From NCBI GenBank assembly GCA_965153455.1, contig OZ234494.1:16926001-16990000 (forward strand): a stretch of 64,000 nucleotides of DNA, given 5' to 3'. Shown one piece after another: positions 11,667-23,900 of this stretch. The translations under genes were made by a program, and so were the position numbers. The DNA is from Sphagnum compactum (Eukaryota > Bryophyta > Sphagnopsida > Sphagnales). How positions within the stretch are numbered: position 1 is the stretch's first letter; every line of letters begins with the position of its first letter. The notes beneath the pieces are model-generated. The model saw nothing but the letters and a program-made list of their open reading frames with translations, had not been told where the DNA came from and searched no databases.

Positions 11667-12737
11667 GAATACTTGATTGTAACATGCCAGCTTCATGCTG
11701 TGTCATGTCTACATTTGCAGAAGTTGTCTAGTAGAGAATGTCTCCTTTGTGTGACATGTCCAATTTAAGAGAGTAATTTGTACAGGCCTGCACTGCCAAA
11801 TCCTATGTATTAGTGAGTGGCCAGTTTTGCTATTTGCAGCTGGAGCCTGTAGTCTGAAGTCAACCCTAAAAAAAGTGTTCAAGACATGTCTCCTTTCAAG
11901 TAAGAGCTTCATCCTTTGAGTGCACAAGAGAAAATCTGGACATACCTTAACCCCTAAACATCAGGGTGGATCAATTTGGCCAGCTTCTCAGTGTATTTTG
12001 GTCTTTTCCTGTGGTAGGGGTAAATCACTGAGGTGGGAGAGATTATTGGAGAGATAATTGTCAACAGATGTGGTACTCAACATTTGCCAGTTGAATGCTG
12101 ATTTCTCTGGAGAAGTGAGTGCCCAAACTCTGGTGCAATTTTGCATTAGATATGCACAACAGTGCAGCACTATACCCAACTCTCAACAGAGCACCAGAGG
12201 TGTCAGCACAAAGTAAATGCTGACTAAATCTGCGACTATTGACCAATTTCTGTTTGGTATCCAGTTAAAAGTTCTTCTCCGTGTCTGTCTCCAATCTTCT
12301 CCAATCTTCTCTTCATTGCAACTACAACATTGCAGCCCTGAACTCGAACTTTCAGAGTTTTAAACAAATCAACACAAGGAATTGCAAGAAGGAAAAAGAG
12401 AAGCGCAGTACTCAATCACATGGCACAGAGACACCTAAGTTGCTCCGTGGACTAAGTCTTTGCCCTCGTTGTTCTTTCGTTCTCAGTAGTTACAGGGGTT
12501 CGATGACCGACCGTTATCCGAATCCATTGCTCCTATAGCCGAGCAGACGTCCCAAGATCGGCGGCTACCTGTATTCCCCGCATACCTAATGTTTCACAAA
12601 CTTTTAGGGTTTAAAGCTCTTCTGCCCACTCGATCTCTCTTTCTTTTGAGCGCCGTCGTTGTTGCGTCGCTGTTGTTGGCCGTCGCTGTGCTTTCTTTGT
12701 TGCACTCTTTCTCTCTCTTCGGGTTGCAGCGGCAGCC
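11667..12737. other. Intergenic region between elongase and RPS26
   Basis: The elongase 3' flank passes into the RPS26 promoter. No supported gene is seen. The last 140 bp carry a telo-box and a CT-rich leader belonging to RPS26. Confidence 0.6.
12604..12612 (+). promoter_or_regulatory. Telo-box of RPS26 promoter
   Basis: TTAGGGTTT about 125 bp before the RPS26 start, followed by a pyrimidine-rich stretch (TCTCTCTTTCTTTTG). The combination is characteristic of plant ribosomal protein gene promoters. Confidence 0.6.
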
Positions 12738-13480
12738 ATGACGGTGAAGCGACGCAGTGGAGGACGGAATAAGCATGGGCGTGGCCACGTGAACCCGATC
12801 CGCTGCTCCAACTGCGGCCGTTGTGTCCCCAAGGTAAGTATAAAGCACACGTTTTGAAACTCTTTGAAACTCTCGATCAAGTCGTTGTTCTCTCTCAGGT
12901 TATGAGCATTCAGACCTCAGAGGTTTTTAGAATCCCAGTCAGTATTACTTTCCTCAGATCGCAAACGGAGGTTTTCACCGCGTTTTCCTTTTTTCTGCAA
13001 ACCGATGCTTTGCTGATTCTGCTCGTCAGGTTGAGTATTCTGCCTTGACTGTCGTATCTTTTGCGCTTTCTTTGTTCAGCGAGGCTTTTTTGAGTTTTGC
13101 TGTCTTAAGGAAGTATTCATCCCGGAAGAAGGATAGTGGGATGTGCAGATTTTCACTAGTCGAAAGTTTTGACACCTTTCTTGCACCATGCTTGAACGCA
13201 GGATAAGGCTGTAAAGCGATTCCTTGTCCGCAACATAGTGGAGCAGGCAGCTGTGCGAGATGTCCAAGAGGCATGCATCTATGATGGGTATGTGCTCCCA
13301 AAGCTGTATGCTAAGATGCAGTACTGCATTTCCTGCGCAATTCACTCGCATGTGGTACGAGTGCGGTCTCGTGAGGCACGACGAATCCGGGAGCCACCTC
13401 AGCGCTTCAAGCGCAAGGATGATGCAGCTCCCCGACCTGCAGCACCGGGCGCCCGCACTGCCACCGGCCCCAAGCCTTGA
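12738..13480 (+). CDS. RPS26: 40S ribosomal protein S26 (eS26), 2 exons
   Basis: Component of the small cytosolic ribosomal subunit near the mRNA exit channel. Exons 12738-12833 and 13202-13480 give 124 residues. The intron is phase 0, after CGRCVPK. The N-terminus is [15 protein letters not shown]. Two CxxC pairs, C23/C26 (RCSNC) and C74/C77 (YCISC), form the expected zinc site. Family blocks [19 protein letters not shown] and [12 protein letters not shown] are intact. The C-terminal tail is rich in A, P and R, as in plant homologues. A GT inside exon 2 after YDG is read through, because the protein stays collinear with the family. Confidence 0.97.
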
Positions 13481-14467
13481 ATGTGCACACACTGGTCTTT
13501 TGTTAAGACCTCAACCTCAAATGGCAGATCAGTTATTTGGCTGCTCTTTTTTCTGATAACAGGCGTCACAGTTTTTCTAGCCAATGTTATAGTTTGATGG
13601 ACGAAGGAGAACATTTTTTGTGGATGATGAGCTCTATTGTATTCTCTTGGGATATTGCAACTAAGATATTGACCAAAGCATTTTTGCGGCAGTGACAGAC
13701 TATTGAAGGTTTGCTTCTTCAAGAGTGGGACATGTGCTGTGGGGTTTTGTATTGGCTTTTACCAGTATCAGTTACATCTGCAGGTCTTTGGACAGTGCTG
13801 CACATTCACTGAACTCAAGCAGCTGTGTATGTTTAGGTATCAGCAGGTAAGCCTGATCTTATACAATCTGTTCTTCAAAATGTTAGACCTCTAATCTGGG
13901 AGATGTGGCTATTTGATTGCCAACAAATAGCCCTAATCTTAGATTTTTAGTCTCAGTTATCTGCAGCATGTTTTGCTATGTTATAATCCTTGTTATGCTC
14001 TCCTGTTATGGATCTGCGTCCAAAGTTTCAAACCTAATCCTTGCAGATTCCTGATTTCCACCACGCTGCCCCCCAAGTTGTGGTTGGTTCTTATGTAAAT
14101 GCCCCTGAGCTGTTTGATTTCTGTCTTGAACTTTGCTCAATACTAGCCGTTGGAATTCCATCTTAGTTTGAACTCTTTGAGGCTGTGATGATCTTAACAT
14201 GATCACTCAGTCTCTAATGACCACTTCTGTTGCCTGCAGTTTCTGTTTCTTGGTCTAGCATCTTGTTCCCAGTTGGAACATTGCAGTTACCTGTGCACAA
14301 AGAGTTGAGCTAATGTTCAAGTTTTTCCAAATCTATTTATCTTACCCTGTGTGTTTACTCTGTATGTCCCTGGCCCTTGTGGGTCTAGACATAGTGCCTA
14401 TAAAATGTTCTGTAGTGCAGGTTATAATCACACTTGGTCAAGTTTTTTGTGTACTTGAGTCTGGAGG

Positions 14468-14584
14468 CTTTGAGATACTGAAAGCTTTTGGCTTAATCCA
14501 GTCTGAGAATTTGGTATACTAAAAGCTTTGCCAAATCCGGTCTGAGCCTTTGACATACCAAATGCTCTGCTTAATCCAGTCTCT
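14468..14584. repeat. Three diverged copies of a 39-bp unit
   Basis: The word AATCCAGTCTGAG or a close variant recurs at 14495, 14534 and 14573, each preceded by a CTTTG-ATA-AAAGC pattern. Period is 39 bp and the copies differ at several positions. Confidence 0.75.
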
Positions 14585-14863
14585 TATCAGCTTGGAACAA
14601 CAGAATCAGAGTGCTAATATCATACATCTTGTGGTTTGTTCCAACCCACAACAATGAACATCAGATCATCTAGCTGGACTTGCTGAAATTTGTTATATGC
14701 TTGTTGTCCTGGCTTATGTAGTAACTGACAGCATGTTTACACAAGGTGGTCCTTTTGTTCTGTTTTCCGCACTGTAGAAACTGTAGCAGAAAAGTGTGAC
14801 TAAGTGCTCCAGTTTTTCCTGCCTTGCTTCTTTCAAGATGTACGCACACTCTCTAATAAACCC

Positions 14864-14927
14864 TTACCCTTACGGTCAGTCAGCATTGACTACGTAAACC
14901 CTTACGGTCAGTCAGCATTGACTACGT
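14864..14927. repeat. 32-bp tandem duplication
   Basis: TACGGTCAGTCAGCATTGAC followed by TACGT occurs at 14871 and 14903. Copies are nearly identical, separated by an AAACCCT spacer. Confidence 0.9.
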
Positions 14928-15620
14928 TTTGGAGTTTCATAGGCAGGGATCACTTTTCCCATATCAATCTATTTTGTGTGTGTTCCTACTGTATATGCAT
15001 GTTCTAGAGTAAGCAAGCAAGAATTATAGAAGGTTGGAGACACTGTGTGCATCCAGTCTGCATTATATGTGACAAGAAGAAATATATTACAAATGATTCC
15101 ATGTTTATTACAGGTTGGAATATACAAAGATTTTGATGATAACTAACTAGCATCTGAGTGTTACTTGGATCAGAAGCTCCTCTGCATAGACCATAGCACT
15201 GTCTTAGTATCAAAACTGGACTCACAAATTGCAATGTATGGTCTGCTACACCCATGGAAACAGATTGCGAGGGACCACTTTCTGTTCCAACACTGAGCTA
15301 TTTGGGCAAGCAAACTTCATGTGTCAATTCACTACTCTTCATTCTTGCATATTGTTTGGCATACTGTCAAATCTCACACAAATTTCTTCAGGTGTGTTCT
15401 TCAGGAGCACAACAGCTGATTTTCCAAGGTGACAACCACCATCCCTGTTTTTGGAGGGTGCCTGTTTTCTAGTACACATGCTAAGGGTGATTATCAACAG
15501 TGATGATGTGCAAGTTGAACTGATTTCTACCATTCCCCATACCTTCTTGTGCAATGACAACACCGGCTTTGTAAGGAGAGCCCTTGTCAACATTTGCGGC
15601 ATATTTCTGCCAATCTAGAT

Positions 15621-16955
15621 TTAAGTCTCTTCTTCCTCACGCTCAATATCTAACCTTTCTTGAGCTCCTCCCCTCAGTGGCTCCAACAGTCCTCCAGCGG
15701 CCGCAAGTTGCTGCAGCTCCATTACACGGATCGCATTCAGGACTGCTGCCAAGACCAGCAATGAGCTGGCTGTGATTGCAATCCATACTGCAGTGGCCTA
15801 TAGCAACATCACACATGGAGTATCTTCAGGGGCTTCCCAATAAGTTCTGTCAATTGACCTGCATGTGACTATTCTGATGTGTTCTTGACACACAAAATCT
15901 GAACTATGCGACCTAAAACCACAAGGAATTGACTTCAAAATTTTACAAGAGCATTCTGTTTAAGCTTTGATAACAATGCATCCACATTCATCGGACATTT
16001 TACACACCAACTGGAATAGACAAAATGCATGTCAGAATTGAATAGTACCCGTGCTTTGATCACTGCAGGTGGATAAGGAAAGTTGCCAGCACCAAGGATT
16101 CCGCTCACAAGAAACAAAGTGCTGGACATAAGGAATGGAATAGACACCATTTTCTGCATGAACTGGACCCTCGCGTCCACTCTCTCATACACTTGGGATG
16201 CATTCAGAATCGATCCAAACATCCACAGGCCTGAACCTCCGATTATCATGTTGAAGGCATGGTTTGTCACTTCCTCCGCCTCCTTTTCATCGTACTTTCC
16301 ACGTCCCACCTGCACATATGTGGCCCATGAATGCTATGTGACCGACAACAGAGCGTTCTCAAGTGAGCAATTGTAGGAGAAAAGCGTGACAATTACAGTT
16401 GAAAAATCCAAGAAGCCCTGCAGCCATCTTCCGGATTTTGTAACAAATTGCTTGCTTAATTACGAGCCTGGTGTTGTTTTTAACAAATCTGGCGACGTTA
16501 GAGAAGAGCTGTGCATGGATAACCAGACCTAAGAGAAGAAGAGACTCGGTTTCTTGAAACTGCTCAACTCGGCAGTTCCAAGAATGCACTGCACTCACCT
16601 CCAAAAGTGAGAAAGTTCCCATGAAGAACAAGATGGAGCCGATGACCTGCACCAACGGCGCCAGGATCTCGCTGAGTGCAAGCTGCGGATCCAGCCACAG
16701 CAAAGACAGATGGAAGTCGAAGCCAGCGAGCTGCGCAATTAGGTCATGCAAATTAACTATGACGAGGAGCGCCAAGGCTACCAGCGCCAAAATGAGCCCC
16801 AACTTGGTACTGCGACCGGGTAGCAACATGATACATCCCACCAACAGAACGATCGTGGCCACGAAGTACACGAACGCGTTTACATACTCCCACCAGTCTC
16901 TCCAGGACCCGGGACCATACAGGCGCGTCTTCCGCACTGAGACCAGCTTCACCAT
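15621..16955 (-). CDS. Six-span membrane protein of unknown function, 3 exons
   Basis: Exons 16955-16599, 16309-16049 and 15797-15621, all phase 0, give 264 residues. Starts MVKLVSVRKTRLYGPGSWRD. Six hydrophobic spans are visible: EYVNAFVYFVATIVLLVGC, KLGLILALVALALLVIVNL, LAPLVQVIGSILFFMGTF, AFNMIIGGSGLWMFGSIL, PFLMSSTLFLVSGILGAG and AVWIAITASSLLVLAAVL. The tail is short, acidic and cytosolic-looking (DIEREEEET). The family was not recognised. The exon model rests on consistent phase, good splice sites and continuous hydrophobic periodicity. A TTTTCAG just before the start codon may be the acceptor of an intron in the 5' leader. Starting 129 bases further upstream would add a charged extension and is less likely. 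Confidence 0.75.
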
Positions 16956-19900
16956 AATGCCTGAAAATTGATCCCCAACTACGAAATGAGCATTCACCGT
17001 GCAACACTCCTCCACCCTGAAATCTCCGAGAAATTCTTTATCCCCACCCAGCCTCCTCCACACTAAGAAAATCTTCGCGCGCACGAATTTTTTACAACTT
17101 CATGAACTTCTCTCGGAAGAGTGCAATCTGCACAAACCAGCACTTTTTCGTCACCAAATCCGTTACAATCGACGTAAAAAATTCGGTGCATTTCCGAGTT
17201 TGGGAGTTTGCAGACTACGAAGAAATGCGTCTGTTGTGCCCATGCATTGTGCGAGCTCACCACACCCTACCGCGAATCAGAAACTGACGCGTGGAAGCCA
17301 CGTCCGCTTTCAAACTTGAGTCCTCGGACATGGCATTGGCCATTTGGCATGCTGCATGGACTCTGCCACGTCAGATTTCTTTTCAAGTCATAGTTGAGAA
17401 AGAAAAAAGAGAAAACGAGTTGGGTAGAAAGAGAGGAAATTTAAGGCAAAAAGATCAACAAAATTGGGAAGTTTTTCTGCAAGATAGGCAGACTTGGTTT
17501 TTTATTAATTTGAACAAAAATGTGATGAAGCCAAAGTGGCGATCATGCATAAGAAGATTTATGAATTAGCCAAATTTGGCTATAAAACGAGATATGAAGG
17601 TACCAATATATTGCCTTGGTAGCTTCCACACTAATTATACCAGTGTTTTCACAAATGATGAAATTTTCAAAAAACAAAAGTTTATGAAGGAAAATAGAGA
17701 ATCTTTTTAAATAATTTGGAATTTTCTTACATGGAATTTTCAAAATAAAATAATGATTCAACATTAAATTGTTGAATTTGTTATGTGTGTTATGTTAGTT
17801 GTTTATTTAAGTCTTGATTAGGTTAGTTTTAATTTGGGTTAACGTAGTTAATTATGTTTTAATTTGGAATTAATTCAAATGGGAACAAAATTTGACTTAT
17901 TTTGTATTTGGGATATTAGCCCTATGATACAAGTTTGTATGTTGCAAGTTTTTTTAATGTTTTGTTACAAGTTTTTAATGTTTCGATGCAAGGTTCATTT
18001 TCACATGTGATACATGTATGTGCCCTAATTGAAAGGCCTCAATTTTACATGTAAATATTTAAAACCTTTGTAGTTTTTTCCTTTGCATTTCTAAGTCACT
18101 TCATAAAGGACACTCAAAGGCTCATGGACCAATATCACTCGTTAGATGGACTTTTTTTATTATGACATCCTTATATGGAATATCCATGTACATTTCACAA
18201 AATTTTCCTATTCATTATGCCTCTATGATTTGAATATCGTAGTATCTGGGCCAATTCAACACTAATTATGTTATTTTTAATTTTGTCAAAAAATTTGAAA
18301 AATGGTACATAATTAGGTTGAAAGTTCTAAAAACCTTAGTCGCCATCTGCCAAACGTCCACAAAATTTAATTTTCATTCATCAAATGTTAAGGAAGCCCT
18401 TGGCACTAAAGTCAAAACATTCAATATCATGGAGTTTTCAGACCCATCACAGTTTGGTGCACGGCACGAAAAGAAGCAAGAACATCCTTGTAAGTCATGA
18501 TCATTCCTACACAGTAGAAGATGCAAGATCATCATGACCTTCATCACCAATCCTCTCATTGATTGCCACCCTCTAGTTACATGATGAAGTACTTAGCTAA
18601 CCACCACAACTTTCGCATGAAAAGTTCCTAACAAGTTCTTTGTAATCTTTGATCATTTTGGATGATATGCTTGAAGATCTATGTGTAAAGTGTGGTGATT
18701 GACCAACTGGGAGAGTATTGTGATCTGCTTGTTGCAATTTGTGGCAGTGCAAGCAAAGTTGGCTTGCTTGAATGAAGAGAACAAGTAGTTGCAAACAATG
18801 TTTGTTAATGTCACATCCAAGTACCAGAACTTACATTTGTATCTACTTACGTCAATGCAAAAACAACGTCAACTCATTGGGTTAGCTCCGATCGATGCAC
18901 AATCAAATCACCTACTTGCAGCTTCCACACAAATGTCTCATGCAGCTAGGTATATTGAGACCACCAATTGTTGTTGTTGTAGTTGAAGTTGCCAGTGCAG
19001 TACAAGCCAAAAGTTATCCCATCACTAATGCCTATTACAACAGTAACTTGCACGTCATGAACTCCTCAATAGCTTCACAAGACAATCACAAAAAGCCATT
19101 GCTGCACAATTTTTCAACACGCATAGATTGTGTTGAAGAATATTCAGCAATTGAAATCAAACAAATTGAAGTTAGCACGCATTGCAAATTACATGCTACA
19201 ATTGTTTCGTCTCATCCCTTGTCTCCCTAGGACATGCATACAAAGGAAGAATATTCTCATCAAGCTCATATCATCATGAAAACAACTACAAATTGGCAAC
19301 CTCACAAGATGCTAAAAATTGCAACATCAGCTTTGAAGCTCAAAGCATATCAAAGTGGAATGAAGAAGGCACACATGTTTGTTAAAGCCCAATCTGATGT
19401 TCCCACTATAAATTTCCAACCCTAGTTCAAAACCTTACCTCACTGCAGCTCTAAGCATAACAACTGCTTACTTGTTGCAACACATATTGTTGTAATAGTA
19501 CAGTTGACCTTCATTGCATATTTTTTCAACCTACTATATTCTTTGTTGAGCTTCACTCTATCTACAAAGTCACGTAACTAGTTGAGTTTCATGATATCAA
19601 CGCAAGGAGCTCTTTGATGATTCCCTTGTGAGAAAATTGTTTAAATTTTCATTTTAAAAATAGACTAAAACTGTAACTAATAGGAATTGTGCAACATAGG
19701 GAGTTTTGCAACATTCCTAAGAAGCTAGCCTAATAGGGAAAGTGAACAATTATGCCATCTAGAAAGGTACTTCTTGAACATTATGCTCATCACCCATTTT
19801 TGAGTACATTATAGCAAAAGTGGAAGAGAAGGAGGAAGAGCAACAAGAGGAGGAGGAGGTGGTGGTTCACAGGATTCGGTGGGGGAGGAAGTTTGCACCA

Positions 19901-20144
19901 TAAAACTAGACCACATTTCCTCACAAGTGCCATGCTTGCAATTGCTATAATAGCAGGAAGCAAGAAGGATCAGCAACAACAACAATTGGTTATTATTGTG
20001 TGGCAGATAATACAAGCGTGATGATGGGTGGAGCTCTATTTTCTTCTTATTTGTCTTCTTCTTCTAATGTGTTGCAATTAGTGATGGAGGAGGAGCAAAA
20101 TTGAAAAACTTGATTAATTATGACTTTGGCTTTTTAATTAGTGT
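16956..20144. other. Gene-poor intergenic DNA
   Basis: The first few hundred bases are GC-richer and probably promoter of the membrane-protein gene. From about 17.4 kb the DNA becomes AT-rich. A copy of a dispersed repeat with the palindrome TAGCCAAATTTGGCTA lies at 17480-17610. No gene could be supported. Confidence 0.6.
17480..17610 (-). repeat. Dispersed repeat with TAGCCAAATTTGGCTA core, copy 1 (inverted)
   Basis: Read on the minus strand it contains TTTATAGCCAAATTTGGCTA followed by a GATCGCC-ACTTTGGCTTC segment. This resembles 33291-33500 and 38390-38575. The core is a 16-bp palindrome. Confidence 0.5.
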
Positions 20145-20905
20145 TCATAATCTCAAACCACCAACACCTGCACTTGAAGAAGGCAGAATTATTGGAATTG
20201 ATGGTGATGTTGATTTTTCATGTAAACAACACTCCATAACAACTAATGTTGTTTTTGTTGGATCAAAGCATGGTTCATCAATCTCCATGTCTTCTTCAAT
20301 GTCATGTGTTACTATAAAGAGAGAAGCGGTTATGTTTGCCTCCATGGCAGCAAGTTGAAATTCATTGTTCCAAGTTCTTGTAAGCCTTGTTTTCTCCCAC
20401 CCTTTCAAAATCATTGTTTGTTTACTTTTCAATTCTTTCCATGCATTGTGTAACCAGTCACAATTCTGTGGTTTCAGATTGCTCATTTTGAAGTCAACAT
20501 TGGGATCTTTGCCACTCTCAATCTGCTATTTCATGACCCTTATTATCTAATTGTTGAACTCCATCTTGAATGCATGCTTGAATGGGCACTACAAAATGAC
20601 ATCATCTGGTCGGAAAATGCCAATACAATTTGCTGGAACAAAAACAACCAAGATATTTGGATGTTTCTCTTTTATCCAGTCCAAGAATTCTTGACTTTTG
20701 TGTACACTCCAACAATCTAACAACCAAACTAATTTTTGATGTGTTTTCAATCCCATTAACTCAATCTAAGCTTGGTGGTAAGGAACCATGACATTCTCCA
20801 CAAAGTGCTTGGCAATATCAAAGTTTGACCAATGATTCTCACTGTAAATTAGATCCCACCCATCAACATCATCTTTTGTGATGGGCTTAAACAACCCTAG
20901 GTTAA
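20145..20905 (-). pseudogene. Degenerate DDE-superfamily transposase (pogo/Tigger-like), catalytic part
   Basis: The minus-strand translation shows blocks typical of DDE endonucleases of the Tc1/mariner-pogo group, in order: SENHWSNFDIAKHFVENVM, KLVWLLDCWSVHKSQEFL, IKEKHPNILVVFVPANC, RPDDVIL, CPFKHAFKMEFNN, then DWLHNAWKEL and ILKGWEKT. At least four in-frame stops interrupt it (one before ELMGLKTHQK, one before CPFKHAF, two just after). The N-terminal DNA-binding part was not found at higher coordinates. This is a dead relic. The last 113 codons (from 20486) remain open by chance. Confidence 0.75.
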
Positions 20906-23900
20906 CATCTTTTGTTGTTTTTTTTTAGTGCCCATTTAGGTACCAAACTACTCTTCACTCATCCTTTCCACTTCTATATAGGGATAATAAGTTCTTGCAA
21001 ACATATGTTCCATAGAAGTAGGTTAACAATTTTTTTGCACATGTATGTTCGTTAATACACTAAGCTCTTCAATGCAAATTATTCTTGATGCAAACCTTTT
21101 TGGACATAAATAAATAGCAAGGATTCACATTCATTTCCAAGTATATACCTGTAACATCTATTCAATGAAAATTATTTTCCATTGGAAACTGCTCCTTCAA
21201 AATAGATAAGTGGTACCAAGAATTGAAATGAAATTGTCAATGCACCAATCTTGCATCTTATACCTATGTATAAAACTTTCAATCAAGAAATTTGTAACAC
21301 AAAAAACAAATTATGAATGATCATGTATGGTGTGTAATAGAGAAAAAAAACTACCAATGAATGCACGGATGATTTTTATTATTGTTGAAAAATCCAAAAA
21401 TTATTACATTTTCTATCAAAAATAAAAATAATTATTAAAAAAAAAAGGTGTTGAATTGGATTTCTAGAAATTAATTCAATATTCAACAAAAGCCTGTCAA
21501 ACTGGCCCAAGTACTACATTACTTATATTGAATTTATTTTGATATTTAGCTCATGGCCTTCAATTTAAACCCTTCAGCTATGAATCCTCATATTGTTAAA
21601 TACCCTTGTGAAAAGGATTCCTCTTATATTTCACACACTTACAATAGCAACATGCCTTTGTTGTACACACTCAAATTTTAATGTTGTTTTTATTTTTTAA
21701 CAACAAATTAAAACAAAAAATGTATTGTGATTGAATCATGTTTCCATGTTTTCTCATGTACCATTTTAATGAACAAGGAAAGATTAATAAATATCCTTAT
21801 TTAAACATGAGTGTCAAAGCAAGTAGAAAAAATGATGACTAAAACAAACAACTAAAAAATTTGGAATATGACACTACGTCAAAACATGGCAAATATGACT
21901 ACACCCAAGATGATGCACCCTCAAACTTTTTAAATGACCCAAAGGTGGGTCCCAGAGTAAAAACAACGGACGAAGAAGAAAGTTGGGGCACGCTCCTTAA
22001 CTTGTAGCACTTTGGGGGTAGGAGGGCGTGTTGGAGCTCTGGGATGGGACTAGGATGAACTCACAAGCGAAAGTTCAAAATGATATCAACCTGCACAACC
22101 AAGAAAAGAGGGCGGTTAATGCAAGTTGAATGGAAGTGATGTGGTAGATTTGGTAAAGACAACCTCAAGCACAAGCTTCACACAGCCTACAATCTTTGGG
22201 AGGATGTACCACTCCCCTCCCTATAATATACTTTGTGCCTCTCCGTGAAGACTACATCCAAAAGTCATTTTCCCCCAGGAACTCCCAAGTGGGAGTCCCA
22301 AAACTGGGACTCTTGTTGTCTCAAAACTTAGATGTTCATATCTTTCTCAAATCAAGTCTGTTTTTAGAGTACAAGGGAAGTATATTATAGCCGTTGAAAA
22401 TATCTTTTCAACAATGTATAGCATGCTCCAATCGAACCTCATTTGACCCTTGCTTTCAAGGGATTTGTGGTCAGGAGTCAAATTCTGAATTTGACTCTTG
22501 CCCTTTCTTTTGATCATAATTCATACAAATCAAATCTAAATGAATAATGTGAGGGCACTTTAAGCATCTACGCTTCAAGACCTTTCTAATGGTGTCTTGG
22601 GGGGCCCAATTTGATGTTTTTTTATCTTTCCAACCAAGGTTTTGAACATTCACAACTCCCGCACAAGTGCAACTCCCAGAATGGGAGTGCACTTGGGAGT
22701 CATTGGGCTTCAACCTTTGCACTCTTCCCCATTTGTAAAAATGTGTTTCACACCTAAACACACTTTTAACCTCATGGGCCCTTGGACTTCACACTCAGTC
22801 ACGAACCCAATGTTAAGGTTGTAACACATGATTAGGTTTATAGTTGTAAATGTCATCAAACATATTACATATATTATATTATATATAAATTTCAATTTCA
22901 ATTTAATATAACGATTTGGTAGGTAGGTAGGTAGCAATGGGTAGGTAGGTAAGTAAGATCTTATTTATTTTTTGATAACAAGTTTTTTTTATTGGCTCAT
23001 CACAAGTAATATTTGCATTTTAAATATATTTGGTGCATATATTATGTTTAGACCAATATTTTTTCACCTGATTATATAGTTTCAAAAGTTGAACTTGTTG
23101 ACAAAAGATATTGGATAAATTTGCAACATTATCTCACATCATCCTTTGTTGTAAACAAAAGTACCAACTTTGACCATTATTACCTTTTTCATATTTTGTT
23201 TAAATGAAAAGAAATAAATTTCATTTTCAAAGATTTTTCCGATATCTACACATCTATTAAATATTCAACAAAAACATCAAGTAATTTGATTGAAAATGCA
23301 TTTGAATCTTCATTATTTCATACATTTGAACAAAAATGATATCTTGAAGATTTTTTTTTCATTTTTTTTCATAAAACAAATTGTAAATAAACATATTTAA
23401 AACCAACATGATTTTTGGGTGTATATATATATATATATATATGAATCCTACCTACCTACCTACCTATAAATAGGTAGGGTAGGTCATATGATAGATAAGT
23501 AATATGGTAGGTAGGTAGGGTTATGAGTAGGGTATGAGTATATATATATACATATAATATTTTCCCACCTTTTAAAAATATCATGAATAAATAAAAATGG
23601 TATAAATATTGTATTTATTACCATGTGTTATATTTATTTGTAATTATAAAAAATAATTCTAATAAAATATGTTATCTATGAAACATATGATATTATTTCA
23701 ACATTCCAAAATTTTATACAAAGTATTAAAATTATTTAAATGTCATAATTAGTAATTTATACATATATTTTTTTAATTTCATAAAATTTTATCAAATTTT
23801 ATTATGAGTAATAAATTGTTAATCTTTTTTTCTAATTTTTTCAATTCATTAAATGTGATTTAATATATATAATATTAAAAAAATCCAAGTTTTATGACCA

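Larger units (their letters stand above)
13481..15620. other. Convergent intergenic region between RPS26 and the membrane-protein gene
   Basis: Holds the 3' flanks of two convergent genes. Two local tandem repeats are present (14468-14584 and 14864-14927). Nothing else recognisable is seen; the small open frames lack conserved content. Confidence 0.6.

Noticed and set aside
22180-22850. Solo LTR of a retrotransposon
   Set aside because: The region has inverted words and an LTR-like feel, but no TG...CA ends, target duplication or second copy could be shown.
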